Origin: Diphasiastrum complanatum
Taxonomy: Eukaryota; Streptophyta; Lycopodiopsida; Lycopodiales; Lycopodiaceae
Length of the DNA stretch: 64,000 nt
Assembly: GCA_029204225.1 (NCBI GenBank)
Contig: CM055096.1
Span: 44,503,967-44,567,966, forward strand
Direction of reading: 5' to 3'
Part shown: positions 11,585 to 23,400 of the stretch, in pieces
Numbering within the stretch: position 1 is the stretch's first letter
Layout: each line of letters starts with the position of its first letter
Notes under the pieces: model-generated
What the model saw: only the letters and a program-made list of their open reading frames with translations
Database searches by the model: none
What the model was told of the DNA's origin: nothing
Made by a program: the position numbers and the translations under genes

Positions 11585-12105
11585 CTTGTGTAGAATGCAT
11601 TAATGGTCCAGGAACACAGTCCACAGGTTCGTGATCCCGATACGAACCCAAGGGATCGAGCCTGGCTTGATTCGGGTATCGTTCGGTCAAAATGGCCCTG
11701 CGACGGGAAAGTAACACAATTAGGTCAAGCAAAATGGACTAGTTTTGCAGCTTTCCGTCCAACGGCCCCGTTTCTTCAAACGGGGTCCGTTGCAGGTGTC
11801 GTCTCTTTCGGCCAGTGAACAACCTCGATAGGAACCTGTGGGAATAGACGGGACGAGGAACGGACGGACGGCTGGCCCAAAACAGTCGTCCGAAGTTCAA
11901 CGTTAAATAGGGCTTTAGGGACACTTTGTCCGGTAGGGACCTGAAAATTGGGAGATGTTTCCCAGCACCCGTATAGGTACGCAAAATTTCGACAACGTGT
12001 TGCAACCTATTGAAGTTGTGCCATAGGTAATTAGTAAGCTGTTGAAGTTCCACTTGAACTCGTGTATAATGCCAGGAATACAGTCCATAGGTTCGTGGTC
12101 CACGC
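11585..12105. repeat. About 420 bp segment flanked by a ~50 bp direct duplication, with internal hairpin
   Basis: ACTTGTGTAGAATGC..ACAGTCCACAGGTTCGTG at 11585-11635 recurs as ACTCGTGTATAATGC..ACAGTCCATAGGTTCGTG at 12057-12105. Between them lies sequence unlike the flanks, containing a tight hairpin at about 11761-11791: arms AACGGCCCCGTTT and AAACGGGGTCCGTT around CTTC. A further duplicate, AATTAGTAAG.TGTTGAAGTTC, is present at 12030 and 12810. This could be an insertion in duplicated DNA or a short mobile element. No coding sequence is supported. Confidence 0.55.
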
Positions 12106-12435
12106 TTCAGTACTTTTGTCACACTTCAAACTTGTGGAAGAGCTCGAACTTTCTTCCTGGCTAACTGCAGGCTTGTACTCTTCATCATCATCAGAATCTT
12201 GCTCAACAGTACATTTGATTTCCTTCCTTTGGCTGTTAATCGGGGACAAGTAAAACTTCAATAATGGGTAGTGAAGCCAATTCCTCTTGACAGCCTGTAT
12301 GCAAGCAAATCCTTTACTCAACCTATATGGAGCCCATAAAACTGTAGAGAAGAACGTGGTTAAAAGTTTTCTAGATGAAGGGCATTTCCCACGCACAAAG
12401 AACACGAGGATACTTCTCCCAAAAAATCTTCTGGT

Positions 12436-12438
<3 letters not shown>

Positions 12439-12519
<81 letters not shown>
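12439..12519. repeat. (GA)n microsatellite, 81 nt
   Basis: Uninterrupted GA repeat. No LINE 3' end beside it. The polyserine-leucine and polyarginine-glutamate frames through it are artefacts. Confidence 0.95.
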
Positions 12520-12521
<2 letters not shown>

Positions 12522-13078
12522 TGTCTGTTGTCTGAGGAAAGTAAATTTGGACGATTCTTGTCGTGGCACGACATGCAATTTCCCAAGCATTCAGAATTCG
12601 TCAAGCACAAGGACCTTATGCTCTCAAAAAATATCATCCTACGATCCGATCATCCCATTCTATTCTGCTGCAGCAGTGACAGAATTCATGTTTCCTTTCA
12701 GTGTTGTTGTTGGAGTTCATCCCAAAACCCTAAACCTATCTCATCACATAGGCCATAGTACTGTAGGTCTTGAACTTCTCTGTGTTGAACGACACTGTGG
12801 AGCATTAGTAATTAGTAAGTTGTTGAAGTTCATCTGGGGAGCGCATCGTTTACATGTATTTATATAATAGTATAATATAGATTCGTCACGGAGAGAGAGA
12901 CCGTGAGGGCACGAGACAGAGTTCTGGAGACTCAAAAAATATAAATTGTTCCTCTTCCATGTCCGATTCTGTAGATATCAGACAGGGGAGGCATGGGCAG
13001 TGGTTAGGTTTGTTGCAAATTTTTTTGGGTACCGTTTTCCTATTTTTTAACAGGAGGGGGCAGGTGGGTGCCAGACAC
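12520..13078. other. Unassigned sequence
   Basis: No supported gene. Holds the second AATTAGTAAGTTGTTGAAGTTC copy near 12810. Confidence 0.35.
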
Positions 13079-13262
13079 CCTCTGATAATTAATTCCGGGG
13101 GGGGGGGTAGGGGTCATAAAAATTGTTTTTGTTTCGTTTTCGGGATGTGGGACAGTGAGGGCAGGGGCCTGTATTTTATTTTTTTTTGAAAAAAAAAAAT
13201 TTGAAAAATGCCGGACGCGTCCACCCCCGGACACACCCTTGAGGCGTCCGCTTCCTTAGGCT
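13079..13262. repeat. G-run and GCGTCCG palindrome mini-element
   Basis: A run of ten Gs (13096-13108) and A/T homopolymers are followed by GCCGGACGCGTCC, CCCGGACAC and GGCGTCCGCTTCCTTA. GGACGCGTCC is a perfect palindrome. The terminal CGTCCGCTTCCTTA matches, inverted, the start of a similar element at 56808 (TTAAGGAAGCGGA). Two dispersed copies with palindromic GC motifs suggest a miniature element family. Confidence 0.5.
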
Positions 13263-13532
13263 TATATATTGATGCAAAGTAGGCACTATTCGAGCCTTCT
13301 GTAAGGGAACCCTAATTTTTTAAATTATGCTTCATTAGCCTTTATGGTTTTTTGTTTGGGCTATTTTTTGCTTTGCTAACTAAAACTAGTTTCCAATCTT
13401 TTTAGATGAATCACTCTAAGATGAGCAAACGATCATAAAAATTATTAAGTCTTTTGCATTCGCTATAACTACAACTTCTAACAAGAAATAAATTGCCAAA
13501 TCTATAATGAGTTACTTATTTCTTGTTTGAGA

Positions 13533-13551
13533 TTATAAAACCCTAAACCCT
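13533..13551 (+). promoter_or_regulatory. TATA-like box and telo-box upstream of DPH3
   Basis: TTATAAAA is followed directly by CCCTAAACCCT, a telo-box-type element (AAACCCTAA). Telo-boxes are common in plant promoters of translation-machinery genes. It lies 28-46 bp upstream of the chosen ATG, so it could mark the transcription start or early 5' UTR. Function is inferred. Confidence 0.5.
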
Positions 13552-13578
13552 GGCTGCATTATGCAGGATAGAGTTGCA

Positions 13579-14156
13579 ATGTCTTACGATGATGTGGAGA
13601 TCGAGGACATGGAGTGGAGTGACGAGCTTCAAGCCTACACCTACCCTTGTCCTTGTGGTGACCTCTTTCAGATCACTCGAGTACACCTCTATCTCTTTGT
13701 GAAACAGGAGTTTACAGTAGATTGTTTTCTTCCCAAAAATTTATCATAATATTAAGATCTTTGAAAAACTATCCTGGATCTGGAAGTCAACTTCTGACTT
13801 ATGTGAACTATTGCGATAAGTGGATATCATTATCATAGGAGTCAATAGATATTTGGTATTTGTAGTTCGATATTTTATAGGTTTTGAAGGTGTTTGGTAT
13901 GTTTTCAGGATGAGCTGAGAACTGGAGAAGAGATTGCTCGCTGTCCAAGCTGTTCTTTATACATCACAGTCATTTATAATGCGGTATGTCCTTATAGCCA
14001 CACCGGCTTCATGTCCTGAACCTTTCATGAACCTACTGGAATAAAAGCTTTGCTATTTTCTAAACGGATGGAGTTTTGCTTGTTGTGTAGGAGGATTTTC
14101 AAGAACAAATGTCAACGATCCAGAAGGATTCTACTGGTATTCCCGTAGTAGTCTGA
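13579..14156 (+). CDS. DPH3: Diphthamide biosynthesis protein 3 (CSL zinc-finger), three exons
   Basis: Small zinc protein that passes electrons to the Dph1-Dph2 radical enzyme in the first step of diphthamide formation on eEF2. The yeast homologue Kti11 also contacts Elongator, which modifies wobble uridines in tRNA. Exons: 13579-13680, 13909-13983, 14091-14156; introns open with GTACAC and GTATGT and close with TTTCAG and TGTGTAG; all junctions are phase 0. The product is 80 aa, normal for the family. It starts MSYDDVEIEDMEW; zinc ligands are in the CPCGD box and the CPSC box, followed by LYITVIYN and EDF. An in-frame ATG lies 18 nt upstream, but family conservation begins at MSYDD, so that start was chosen. 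No damage is visible; this is probably a working gene, and the only complete host gene in the window. Confidence 0.96.
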
Positions 14157-16264
14157 TATCATCAAGTAGGATCCTGTGGCGGCTGGCCTCCTTATCATGA
14201 AAATCAGGGCAAGTTAGTAGCAGTACTTGTAAAGGCAACTGTTCTGTCATGCATAGCTATCAGCCAAGGATTGTAATTTAATTTTAGGGCAAAGTTAGAG
14301 GTGGGTGGTTGTATAAAGCTGGACCTATCTTGACAGAGATTTGACTTTGAAATTTCATTTTTGGATGAAGAGATGTATAATGCATGAGGCGGGGGAGCAG
14401 GATATCAAATGTGTGACAGGATGTAGTTTTCACTCTGTTCAACCTCTTTTCTTTCCACTGGAAACTCTATTAATCCACCAAGTCATAGTGGCAGAGACTG
14501 TCTGGTTTGCGTATGCCTTGCTGAATTGTAGAAGATCTTTTGAAGTTCTTTGAAACAAGAATCTTGATATCTTGATTTATGACTTTGACATGTTTACTGT
14601 TAGGGACTTTTTCCAAAATAAGTATTGTTGTGGTTAGTTACTATTTGCATTGCATGAATTTTTAATTTTAAGTTGTGAGTACTTACATAGCACTGAAGCC
14701 CCATCAACGTTTTTATTTGTTGCGAAATTATTTGCACTAGATAATTCATCTTGAGCTTGCATTTAGCAAAATTGTTCATCAAGGTATGTATGATGCGTCT
14801 CATGCAGTGTAGATGTTTTCCGAATATTGTCAATAGTATTTTAGGGGTTTCTTGGGAAGTCTGGTTTGGTGAATGAAAGAGTTGGTAGTTACAACAGTTT
14901 CTCTTGATTGGCAAGGTAGCCAGGTTTGATTTTATTGGTGGATTTTATAGATTTGAGCTCGTATCTCATTGATACCTATAAATGCTCCAGTATGAAGCTA
15001 AGTTGTTTTTCAATTATATTCACGGTTTTTTGCTTGGGTTCATTGTAGGCTTGACATTGATGTGGACATATTTAGATCTTTGGAATTGGGCGTTTCATAA
15101 ATTTATGGTCCATTTATTGCTTAAACTCTGGCGAAATTGCACCTTCTAGACTTCATGCTGGCAACTAGAAAATTGCGATTTGAAATGAGATGCGGTATTA
15201 CATTGAATTCCATGATTCTCAAATTCCCGAGGAAGATATTTAATAATGGAATATTTTTAAGAAGTTCAATTACAAATATCAATGCCGTGAATTATACTCA
15301 ATAAAGATCATGCAATTAAACTCCCACCCACCTATTTTTTCTTCAGTTCGGTGCAACATGTCCTAATATCTTGGGTTGCTGCCAAAGATATCGATTGCAG
15401 CTGCTAGTTTACCATGCACATCAGATTGCCTGCACTTGTAAAAGCTGTTATTTAAAGGAATCTGGAATCCATTCCAAATGTACATTGTGAAAACTACATA
15501 TTTCATGATTTGGTTAAGTACATTGTGAAAACTACATATTTCATGATTTGTACCTCCCTGTTGAATTTATCAATTAGTATATGGCTGGAAGTTTTATACT
15601 GCAAACCTTTAACAAAAGCAAATATCATTCTGTTGTGAAGCCAAGTTTAAGGCACTATATAAATTTTTAAATATCAAATAAACTTCAATATAAAAAGGTT
15701 CTATGGCTGAGAATGCAAGTTGATTATGTTTTCTAAACAGTCAGGAGAAATAAATTATAATTCTGCTTTTTAAATGTTTGTGAAAAGGAGTGGAGAATTT
15801 TAGTTTGAACCATTATTAGTGACAATGTCAAAATATATTCGTGCTTCAAATAGATTACGATGAGATTTGATTTGAGAAGGGAAATTCATTTTTGAAAGAA
15901 CATTGCATGCATTTATGTGCCCTTTTGATGAAGTTGTAAGAAAGTAAGTTACATTTCACTCTTTTTGTTTCATCATAAATTGCCCGTTGTCTTGAATCTC
16001 AAATAAGATTGGAATTAAAAAGCAGCCAGCTTTTTACAAATGACGTTTCTTTGGAAAGCCCGTTAAAAGTTGAAGAGATTAGTATGCAAAGTAAAAATTG
16101 TAAAATCTAGCATGCCAACTTACAAAACAATAAAATTATGTGTGTCTTTGCTACCCTTTAAAGGCTAGTCAGTGTTTATTTTTATTATGGATAAATGTCC
16201 ATGAAGCTCTAAAGGCTAGCGGTGTGCTAGCGAACCAAAAAAAAATCTATAAATAAAAACAATT
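14157..16264. other. Unassigned sequence downstream of DPH3
   Basis: The first few hundred bases are probably DPH3 3' UTR. The remainder is AT-rich with no supported gene on either strand. Confidence 0.4.
15480..15551. repeat. Two-copy tandem repeat
   Basis: GTACATTGTGAAAACTACAT followed by ATTTCATGATTTG occurs identically at 15480-15512 and 15519-15551, a recent local duplication. Confidence 0.9.
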
Positions 16265-16480
16265 TGTTATTTAATTTGAATATCTTTTGGAGCTAGCATG
16301 TTGACACAAATAATAATAGTATTTTTTTAGTTTGTTTTGAAATTTGAATATTTTTTACTTGTTTTTTAATTTGAATATCTTCTGGAGCTGACTCGGATAG
16401 CATGTTGACACACATAATAATAATATTTTCGAAGTTTGTTTTGAAATTTGAATATTTTTGACTTGTTTTTAAATTTGAAT
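16265..16480. repeat. Two-copy AT-rich tandem repeat, unit about 105-110 bp
   Basis: Each unit runs AATTTGAATATCTT.TGGAGCT, then AGCATGTTGACACA.ATAATAAT, then GTTTGTTTTGAAATTTGAATA and CTTGTTTTTAA. No coding content. Confidence 0.8.
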
Positions 16481-16499
16481 ATTTATCTGGGGGCTATCA

Positions 16500-16800
16500 C
16501 GCCGGTGAGTGTCGCATATTTCGCATTGTCGCATTTTTCCGAAATGCGACAATGTCGGCTTTCCTCGAAAAGCGACACTTCAACTAGTTCAACAGTTCAA
16601 CTCTTTGTGACAGTGTCGGTTTTTCCCGGAATGCGACAATGTCGGCTTTTCCCAAAAAGCGAAACTTCAACATAGTGCAACAGTTCAACTCTTTGCGAAA
16701 GTGTCGACTTTTTTCGAAAAGTGACACTTCAGCACAATTCACCAATTTTTCAGTGTGTTGGCTTTTTCGCACTTTTTCGAAAAATGCGACACTTGCCTTT
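16500..16800. repeat. Array of TGTCGC...GCGACA hairpins
   Basis: A roughly 85-95 bp unit repeats about three to four times. Each has a palindromic core in which TGTCG(C/G)NTTTT pairs with AAAAGCGACA; the clearest is TGTCGCATTT-ttccg-AAATGCGACA near 16527-16552. The cores are linked by ACTTCAAC..GTTCAACAGTTCAACTCTTTG. Such structure suits a fold-back or miniature inverted-repeat element amplified in place. No protein is supported. Confidence 0.75.
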
Positions 16801-19519
16801 GGCTTCTTCCTTTCAACTATTTTGAAGAAGTTAACTTGTGGTAAACTGTTTTAAAGATGCCTTCGTCTTTTTAAGGGCATTGTCGGCTTTTTAAGGAGAG
16901 TGTTGTGTTTTTTTGTAAAAGGCCAAGTGAGAGATTTACAGTGTCCTCGTCGGCGCATATGCAATGTACAGTTGTCACAAAAGCCAAATACTTCCAAGTA
17001 CAACGGCTTACCTAATTAGGTGACAAGCATTTATTGTAATTAATACATGGATAAAATCTATAAATGGATCATTCGGCACACTCTAAGTGATGCTCCGTCC
17101 ATGAGACGTATTATTTGAGCCTCCTAGTTACGTCGCCATTTTTGGTTGTAATTGCTATTCGTTGTGCTTCAGTGTAATATAGCAGCAACATGTTTTCTAT
17201 CTGTGTATAATGTAGATGAATGCTTCTTGTGATTGAATGCATATTATAGTTGTCTGATCGCGCTTGTTTACTCACTTTAATCAGAACACGGACATCTACA
17301 ACTCCTTCGCTTCTGATCAGACGATGGCTGTCATTGACGCCTGAGGAACTCGCACTATCATACTGCTATTTCCATCTATTTCAGAACTCAAATTCTCATA
17401 CTAAATCCATTTTTTCAGTAATACCACACACACTCTCTAGTCTCTTCGGTGGACTGTACTCTCGTTTTTGTGAGTATGAATTAATTTTTAAAATCCTGTT
17501 AGGCAACTAGAACACTCTAAGTTGTGATTATACTTAGCATGATCTTTCTATTAGACTGGTTTTGCATTTAGCAGCTGATTGTAACGAGAGAGCTATTCCT
17601 CTCTACTCGAGAGGTTGGTTGGTTTCTCTCTCTACTCTCCATAATGAGATTCACTTAGTTTTTTCAAGGATATGCATGAAATTTGCTTGACTTTGGATGA
17701 TGATTACTTTTGGTATACAAGAGCTCTTGCCTAGATCCAGATTGTGTTTGACAGCTCATTAGAATCCGAGTTGATCAAGAGTAGTTTGGTAGTGTGCAAA
17801 GTCTCATGCATGTAGGTCATTAGATCTTTGCAAGGTCCTCAAAACTCACTTTTTTAACAATGTATAATTACAAGATGAGTTGATTAATCTAATAATCAAA
17901 GTGTATGGTTGCATTCACTGTGTTCATTAATAACAACAAGCCACTGAAAATGACATAAACCCATTCGGGCAGGTTATGAGCTAGTCATGATCTTCCTTGA
18001 GCATCTGCTCTCATGGAGGACGCCAAGTTATCAAGTTGTCTCAAAATTGTGATCAAGAAACTCCTTATTGAATGATGTAAAATGCTAAGGCACCAAGATG
18101 TTTCAAGATGAAACTCAAGAGATTGTATATTTCCTTTGAGTTCACTGACACGATGACTCAAGATCGACATCAAGAGATTGAATGATCAATCTTGAGTTCA
18201 ATTTTGTGCAAGAGTACGTGTAAATGTCGTACTCCAGGGACCGGGATATTTTAGCTCTCCCATCTTAAGATCTCTGATGATGTACATTCTACAAATATCA
18301 ACTCAGTACATAGCTCAACTTTATCTCCTAGTTGCATTACAAAGGGTGTTGAGAGAATCACTTATTGGAACTTCCGCATTAAGATTGGGTATTACACTTT
18401 GTTGATTGGTCCATTTGCAAGCAACCGGGAAAAAAATTTCTAGAACTGTCTTCAATTTTCAACTCATCATACAATACTTGTACTCTGCAGCCATTTGTTG
18501 AGTATTAGGCTGTGTTTTCCTATACCTAGTCTCTGTTTGTTGTCCCTTGAATTGTTGCTCACGACCCCTCGTTTCACGGACCTGAAACCAAAAGCGCTGG
18601 AAGGCTTACTACATGGAGTACATTATCAAGATAGAGAAAAATGCGCTTCTCCATGCACCAATTTTTAGTCCAATATCACAACTGGACTTTTGTAGATCCT
18701 AACCAGCTAGATATTCTTAGGCTCGATGGTCTGCTCACTACTACAAATTGAGACTGTTATGCTTGAACAGTATCTTCAGACAATTTCAAGTCGTGGTTGT
18801 CGTCAAACCCCAGGTCAATAACGAGATATCGCAAGATTGCTTTCCAGAACGTTTGTTTCTATGTCTCAATCATGGCATCCCCATCATTTTCGTATCTACT
18901 TCCTCATTACAAAGAACAACATAATTATTCATCTCAACACGTTCCTGTCAAGTATCATGCATTTAGAATCTTAGATGTAACCAATCATAATTTCAGAGAG
19001 CCACAATCATAATGCAGTTGCTTTTAATAGAGCTTCCTTTCAAATAGTTTTTAGTTGGCAACTATATAGTTAAAAGGCACTAGCAATTAAAGAGCATGTG
19101 TACCTTTTTTATTCTTGAAATAACTCCTCTAGTATTAGATTGTAAGATCATGGAACTAGGTTCACTCAAGGATGTTGGAAAGACACCCACATCAGCACTC
19201 CTTGAGTTAAACAACTATTCTCAAACAATATTGGACTCACGATTTAATATTAGTCATTAGACAATTAATTTTACAACATCCTACACTATCTACAAAATAA
19301 CTTATGACCCAATTCTTACATATGTTTCCTAATGCGACATGCACAAAGGCTAGTATTCTGAATAGAATCACATGCGCTCGACATACACTATGCAACAAAT
19401 TAGGAAAACATATTTCCAAATAGATAACTAACAATAAAAAAATCAAGAATTTAGCAATTGCAACTCGATTTTAACAAAATACTATGAACACATTGATATT
19501 AAAAATAAATAAATACATT
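16801..19519. other. Unassigned sequence
   Basis: About 2.7 kb with no supported gene. Near 18115-18210 a partly duplicated CAAGAGATTG..TGAGTTCA block occurs twice, which could be LTR remnant. Short open frames at 17250, 18797 and 19237 (-) show no recognisable motif. Confidence 0.4.
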
Positions 19520-20515
19520 GCGAAATATTCAAGATTATTTTTTTGTTACCGAATTTCAAAATCGTGGCAGTCAACATGAACATGGATTACTATGGGTTGC
19601 AAATGCACGAATATATGAAACAGCATCTGAAACTAAATTTGCTCAATTTATTGATATGTACATTTAATGTGATAGTTCAAAACTCGACACACAGAATTTA
19701 GATATACAAATATCCACGACCACCAATGCCATACACAAATATTTTGCATCCGTATCCAAAAGCAAAAACACATATCAAAAACCTTTACCAAAATCTATAT
19801 TGTGCTATCAAAGAAAATTCAACTGTATTGATACAGTAAAACATACAGATTTTATAACATGGCTTGCTACATTGCAAATACTGCTTTCTGATTATATAAA
19901 AGCAATACGCAGCAATTTGAAAAAACCAACAATATTTTTACAACGCCATCCAAAAGACATATACACGAATAATTTCAATCCATCCATAAGTCAACTTTGG
20001 AATGCGAATAGGGATTTGCAATATATTCTTCATCCATATGGAGCTGCAAGTTACTACACATCGTATTTACCAAAAATTGATACTACTCTTTTGCAATCTT
20101 TAAAACATGTACTTACAAAATCTTTGCATCAAAATGTAAGTACATTTACAAGATTAAAAAACATGGGAAGTGCATTTTTAAATGCGCATCAGATGAGTGC
20201 ACAACTTGCAGCATTTATTGTATTATCATTACCTTTACATGCTTACACAAAAACATTCACATTCATTAATACGAATCCCGAGCCAACACGAGCATTTGTT
20301 CTTAAGAAAAAACAAACCTTGCAATTTCTTCATCCCGATTCAACAGACATACGATATGCTACAAAAATTGAAAAATACCTTTCTCGACCTGTTGACTACT
20401 CAAACCTTTGTTTAGCAGAATTCATTGCACAATATCGATTAACATCATCACAAATATGCAAACGTCAAAAACTTCAAATTATCATATACGACATTTTCCA
20501 ACTAGAACCATGACC
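19520..20515 (+). pseudogene. Helitron Rep (HUH) and N-terminal helicase remnant
   Basis: Frame from 19536 reads DYFFVTEFQNRGSQHEHGLLW; HEH (19575-19583) is the HUH metal site of rolling-circle Rep nucleases. After a stop near 19650 and a frame change, PMPYTNILHPYP follows. The open segment 19800-20513 then holds QYILHPYGAASYYTSYLPK, MGSAFLNAHQMSAQLAA and DSTDIRYA..YLSRP..LCLAEF, all standard between Rep and helicase in Helitrons. The residue choice (LHPYGAASY, GSAFLNA) recalls the Helentron branch. Helicase motifs I-V are missing, so an internal deletion follows. Composition is very AT-rich. Family is certain, activity lost. Confidence 0.9.
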
Positions 20516-20805
20516 TCTACAGAAGACATTGTATGGTTAGAGTTCCATAATTCTGAAATAGGTACAAAAGCTCGACACAATAACTAATACATGTACAAAA
20601 CCCATAATATAAACCAAACATGGACTCCAATACACCGAATCAACCTGAAACATGTTTCAAAACATGGTTTAATGTGTACAGCACTCACACGAGTTAGAAA
20701 AACCTGAAAATTTATACATCACATCGCCATTAACTTCAGAACACTTCAAAATTGATCCATCTGTACAAAAAATAATGACACATCTAAGAACAACAACGAA
20801 ATGAG
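20516..20805 (+). pseudogene. Helitron helicase C-terminal scrap
   Basis: Near 20680-20800 one frame gives CTALTRVRK, ENLYITSPL and EHFKIDPSVQKIMTHLR. This corresponds to helicase motif VI (YVALSRVR) and the conserved tail after it. Motifs I-V, which should lie before it, are absent, so the helicase was cut by an internal deletion of well over a kilobase. Confidence 0.75.
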
Positions 20806-20822
20806 AGTTCCAAATTCCCAAC

Positions 20823-21465
20823 ATGTATACCTACACAAAAACGCATCTCATTATTCAATCACTAAACACTAGATCATTATCTAAATACAAACATAATATT
20901 GTAAATGATCATCACCTAATGACATCACACATATTATGTTTACAAGAAACCCAAACACGTGATCATAAACCTTACTTTCCAACAACCTTCGAAGCCATTG
21001 ACAATTATGTCTTTGCAAGATCAACAATATTGTATCATAAAACTCAACACCTTGAACATGTACAATTATTTAATACATTGCACAGTGAAATTATTCATGC
21101 TACATTTGCTCATAAAGCCTACAATCTACATATTATTGCAATATATAGACAATCAAATAGTACTATTTCCATGTTTATTGAACAGCTAAACATAGTACTT
21201 AATAACATTCCTAAAATCGCACCCACTATTATACTAGGCGACATAAATATTAATGCATTAAACATAAACAATAATTTTCCAGAAACTTTGGATCAGTTAT
21301 GCGTGAACATAATAATATACAACTATCCTTTCAACAAGTAACAACTATATATGGCACACAATTAAATCATGTTTGGACAAACATAGAAAACCCCAAAAAA
21401 TTATCTGGAAGTACGTATGCTTATTGGTCAGATCATTCACCAATATACTACGTGTGTGAATAAAA
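20823..21465 (+). pseudogene. APE-type endonuclease domain of a Helentron
   Basis: Opens LIIQSLNTRSLSKYK, then DHHLMTSHILCLQET (catalytic Asn and Glu), then IIAIYR and IILGDININ (Asp and Asn), and after a one-base frameshift near 21300 GTQLNHVWTN and AYWSDHSPIY (the SDH box). These are the ordered motifs of an APE/EEP endonuclease of LINE origin. Its place directly after the Helitron helicase tail is diagnostic of Helentrons. The frameshift makes it non-functional. A separate LINE was considered and rejected because no RT follows. Confidence 0.88.
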
Positions 21466-23400
21466 AAACCATTAAAAAAACTTTAACGTACAATTTATTG
21501 CATGTTGCAAAGGCAGGGCCTAGTGGCTTGCCACAATGGACTTGTTTCATTAGAATACGATCTCAATCATCTCTTGATTTTTTATGTTTTAGTGCCATAT
21601 AAGTTGAATGGCTCCATAATGACTTAAAAAATTTGCATGCTAAAGGCAAAATAGAACCAATAGAGAATCATAACGTCCAAGCCACTACCAAGTTGATAGG
21701 GCTTACACATACAAGTGGATGATCTATCGTGACTACTAGCTACAAAAACGATGGAATCTAGATACCCTTGCAATCAACAAAGAAGTACAAAAACAAAATG
21801 TAACCATGCATATACAACTAGAGGTTCTATTTCTAATACGTGGGGCGACATTTACCTAAGTCTAATATGGCACAAGAAAATATTATTTAGGTGAAATAAA
21901 TGAAAAACAACAATATCCACCGCTCAACAGTGTTATGTAGCAACATTAAATTTTATTACTATACTAAATATTGATTTGCATCGCTAAGCTTGCTGTATAC
22001 AGTAGTGTTAGTTGCTTTTGCCAATACACCCTTTTGGTAATCTAAGCTCGTCCCTCTTAGGGCCTACATCAATTTCCCCCTCCTACGATTATGCAAAGCT
22101 TTTTGCCGAGAAGGCGTACTTCCTTTTGCCCAATACAAGGCCAAATGCTACAAACCCTTGCACAACTTGTTCAAGAGCTAAACCTCACTATTGCATAGCT
22201 CAAATTCATACAAAGCATTTGCAAAAAGCTTGTAGACACCCCCTGCCGACCTTGACTGACTTGATTACCATTGCCTCAATTTTACCCATAGCTCCTTCAC
22301 CTACAACAAAATTTGCTTCTCCCACTTCGTTAAGAAAACTCCATAAAATTTTCCAGTAAAACTACAAAATTCATGACTCCCAATGGCAATATAAATCTCA
22401 TAGGAAGACTGGCTTCTATTCCCCAAGCTAAAGTCCAAATCTTTGCCAACTGCATGATCTCAAACTTTCGACCACTGAAGACTAAATCCCCTTTCAACCA
22501 AGACAAACTATGGTTGAGAAAAAATCCAACCAAATTTTTTTTTATCAGTTTCATCTTGATCTATAACATTCCTTGTGGCACTAATATTCTAATCATATGG
22601 CTACCTTGGTAGGGTACTTTCGCATTATGAACATCAAATCTCCAGCGTCTAATAAAAGGTGTGTTTAGAAATACAAGCTTGTTTCATAATGTGTAGAACT
22701 AGATTATTTCACTATCTAAGTTTCTGCAAAGTACGATGCTACCTATTGTCATGATATTATCTAGATATTAATATGAAATGCATAATTCACATCGTTAATA
22801 TGCTTAATCATGCTTTCAATCTGCATCTTGAACTACACATTGGGGAGGGTGGTAAAACAATTCTGCACCCTACACAGAACACAGACATGCAGCAAATTGA
22901 ACACCTAAGAAAATCTTACGATCCACACCTAGTTAATGTCTCCAGATAAGGCAAACCACCTCAGACATGACAAAATTGTGAAGATAGACCAACTGAACTG
23001 TTAAAATAATCCAGCACCATGAACAACATAAGGATTATATCACATGGGAAAGTTGTGAAGTAAGAGCAGAAGGTTTTCACAAATTGTTGATTTGATCATA
23101 AGCTTCACATGAAGATGTCAACGTTGCAAAACAGGAAAGAAGCTCTGTTGAATTTCACCTCAGGCTATGAAAGTCATACTTCTACTTACAGAACCGCCCT
23201 GATCAAACTTTTGCAGCTATTCAGTGGCTTACTGATAGATAAATTGCTGATTCAATACAGCCACTAACTCGACACTACCTTATTACCATCATCTTTATGG
23301 GCAAAGCCATTCACGACACCTTGCGCATGAAAAATACTATATCCAAAGGTTGGCGCGATTACAAGGTGATTGACATTATTGGATGATGGCAACGCTCTTT
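21466..23400. other. Unassigned sequence
   Basis: No supported gene. Part may be the 3' end of the Helentron, but no terminal hairpin was identified. A C-rich frame at 22012-22359 and its minus counterpart 22330-22554 show no recognised family. Confidence 0.35.

Noticed and set aside
12287-12637. Frames of poly(Ser-Leu) and poly(Arg-Glu)
   Set aside because: They are readings of the (GA)n microsatellite, as are similar frames at each other GA tract.
16265-16800. CRISPR-like array
   Set aside because: Repeats are adjacent, variable and palindromic without unique spacers, and the host is a eukaryote.
22012-22554. Overlapping frames on both strands near 22.0-22.5 kb
   Set aside because: Neither shows a recognised family; codon pattern gives no support for one over the other.
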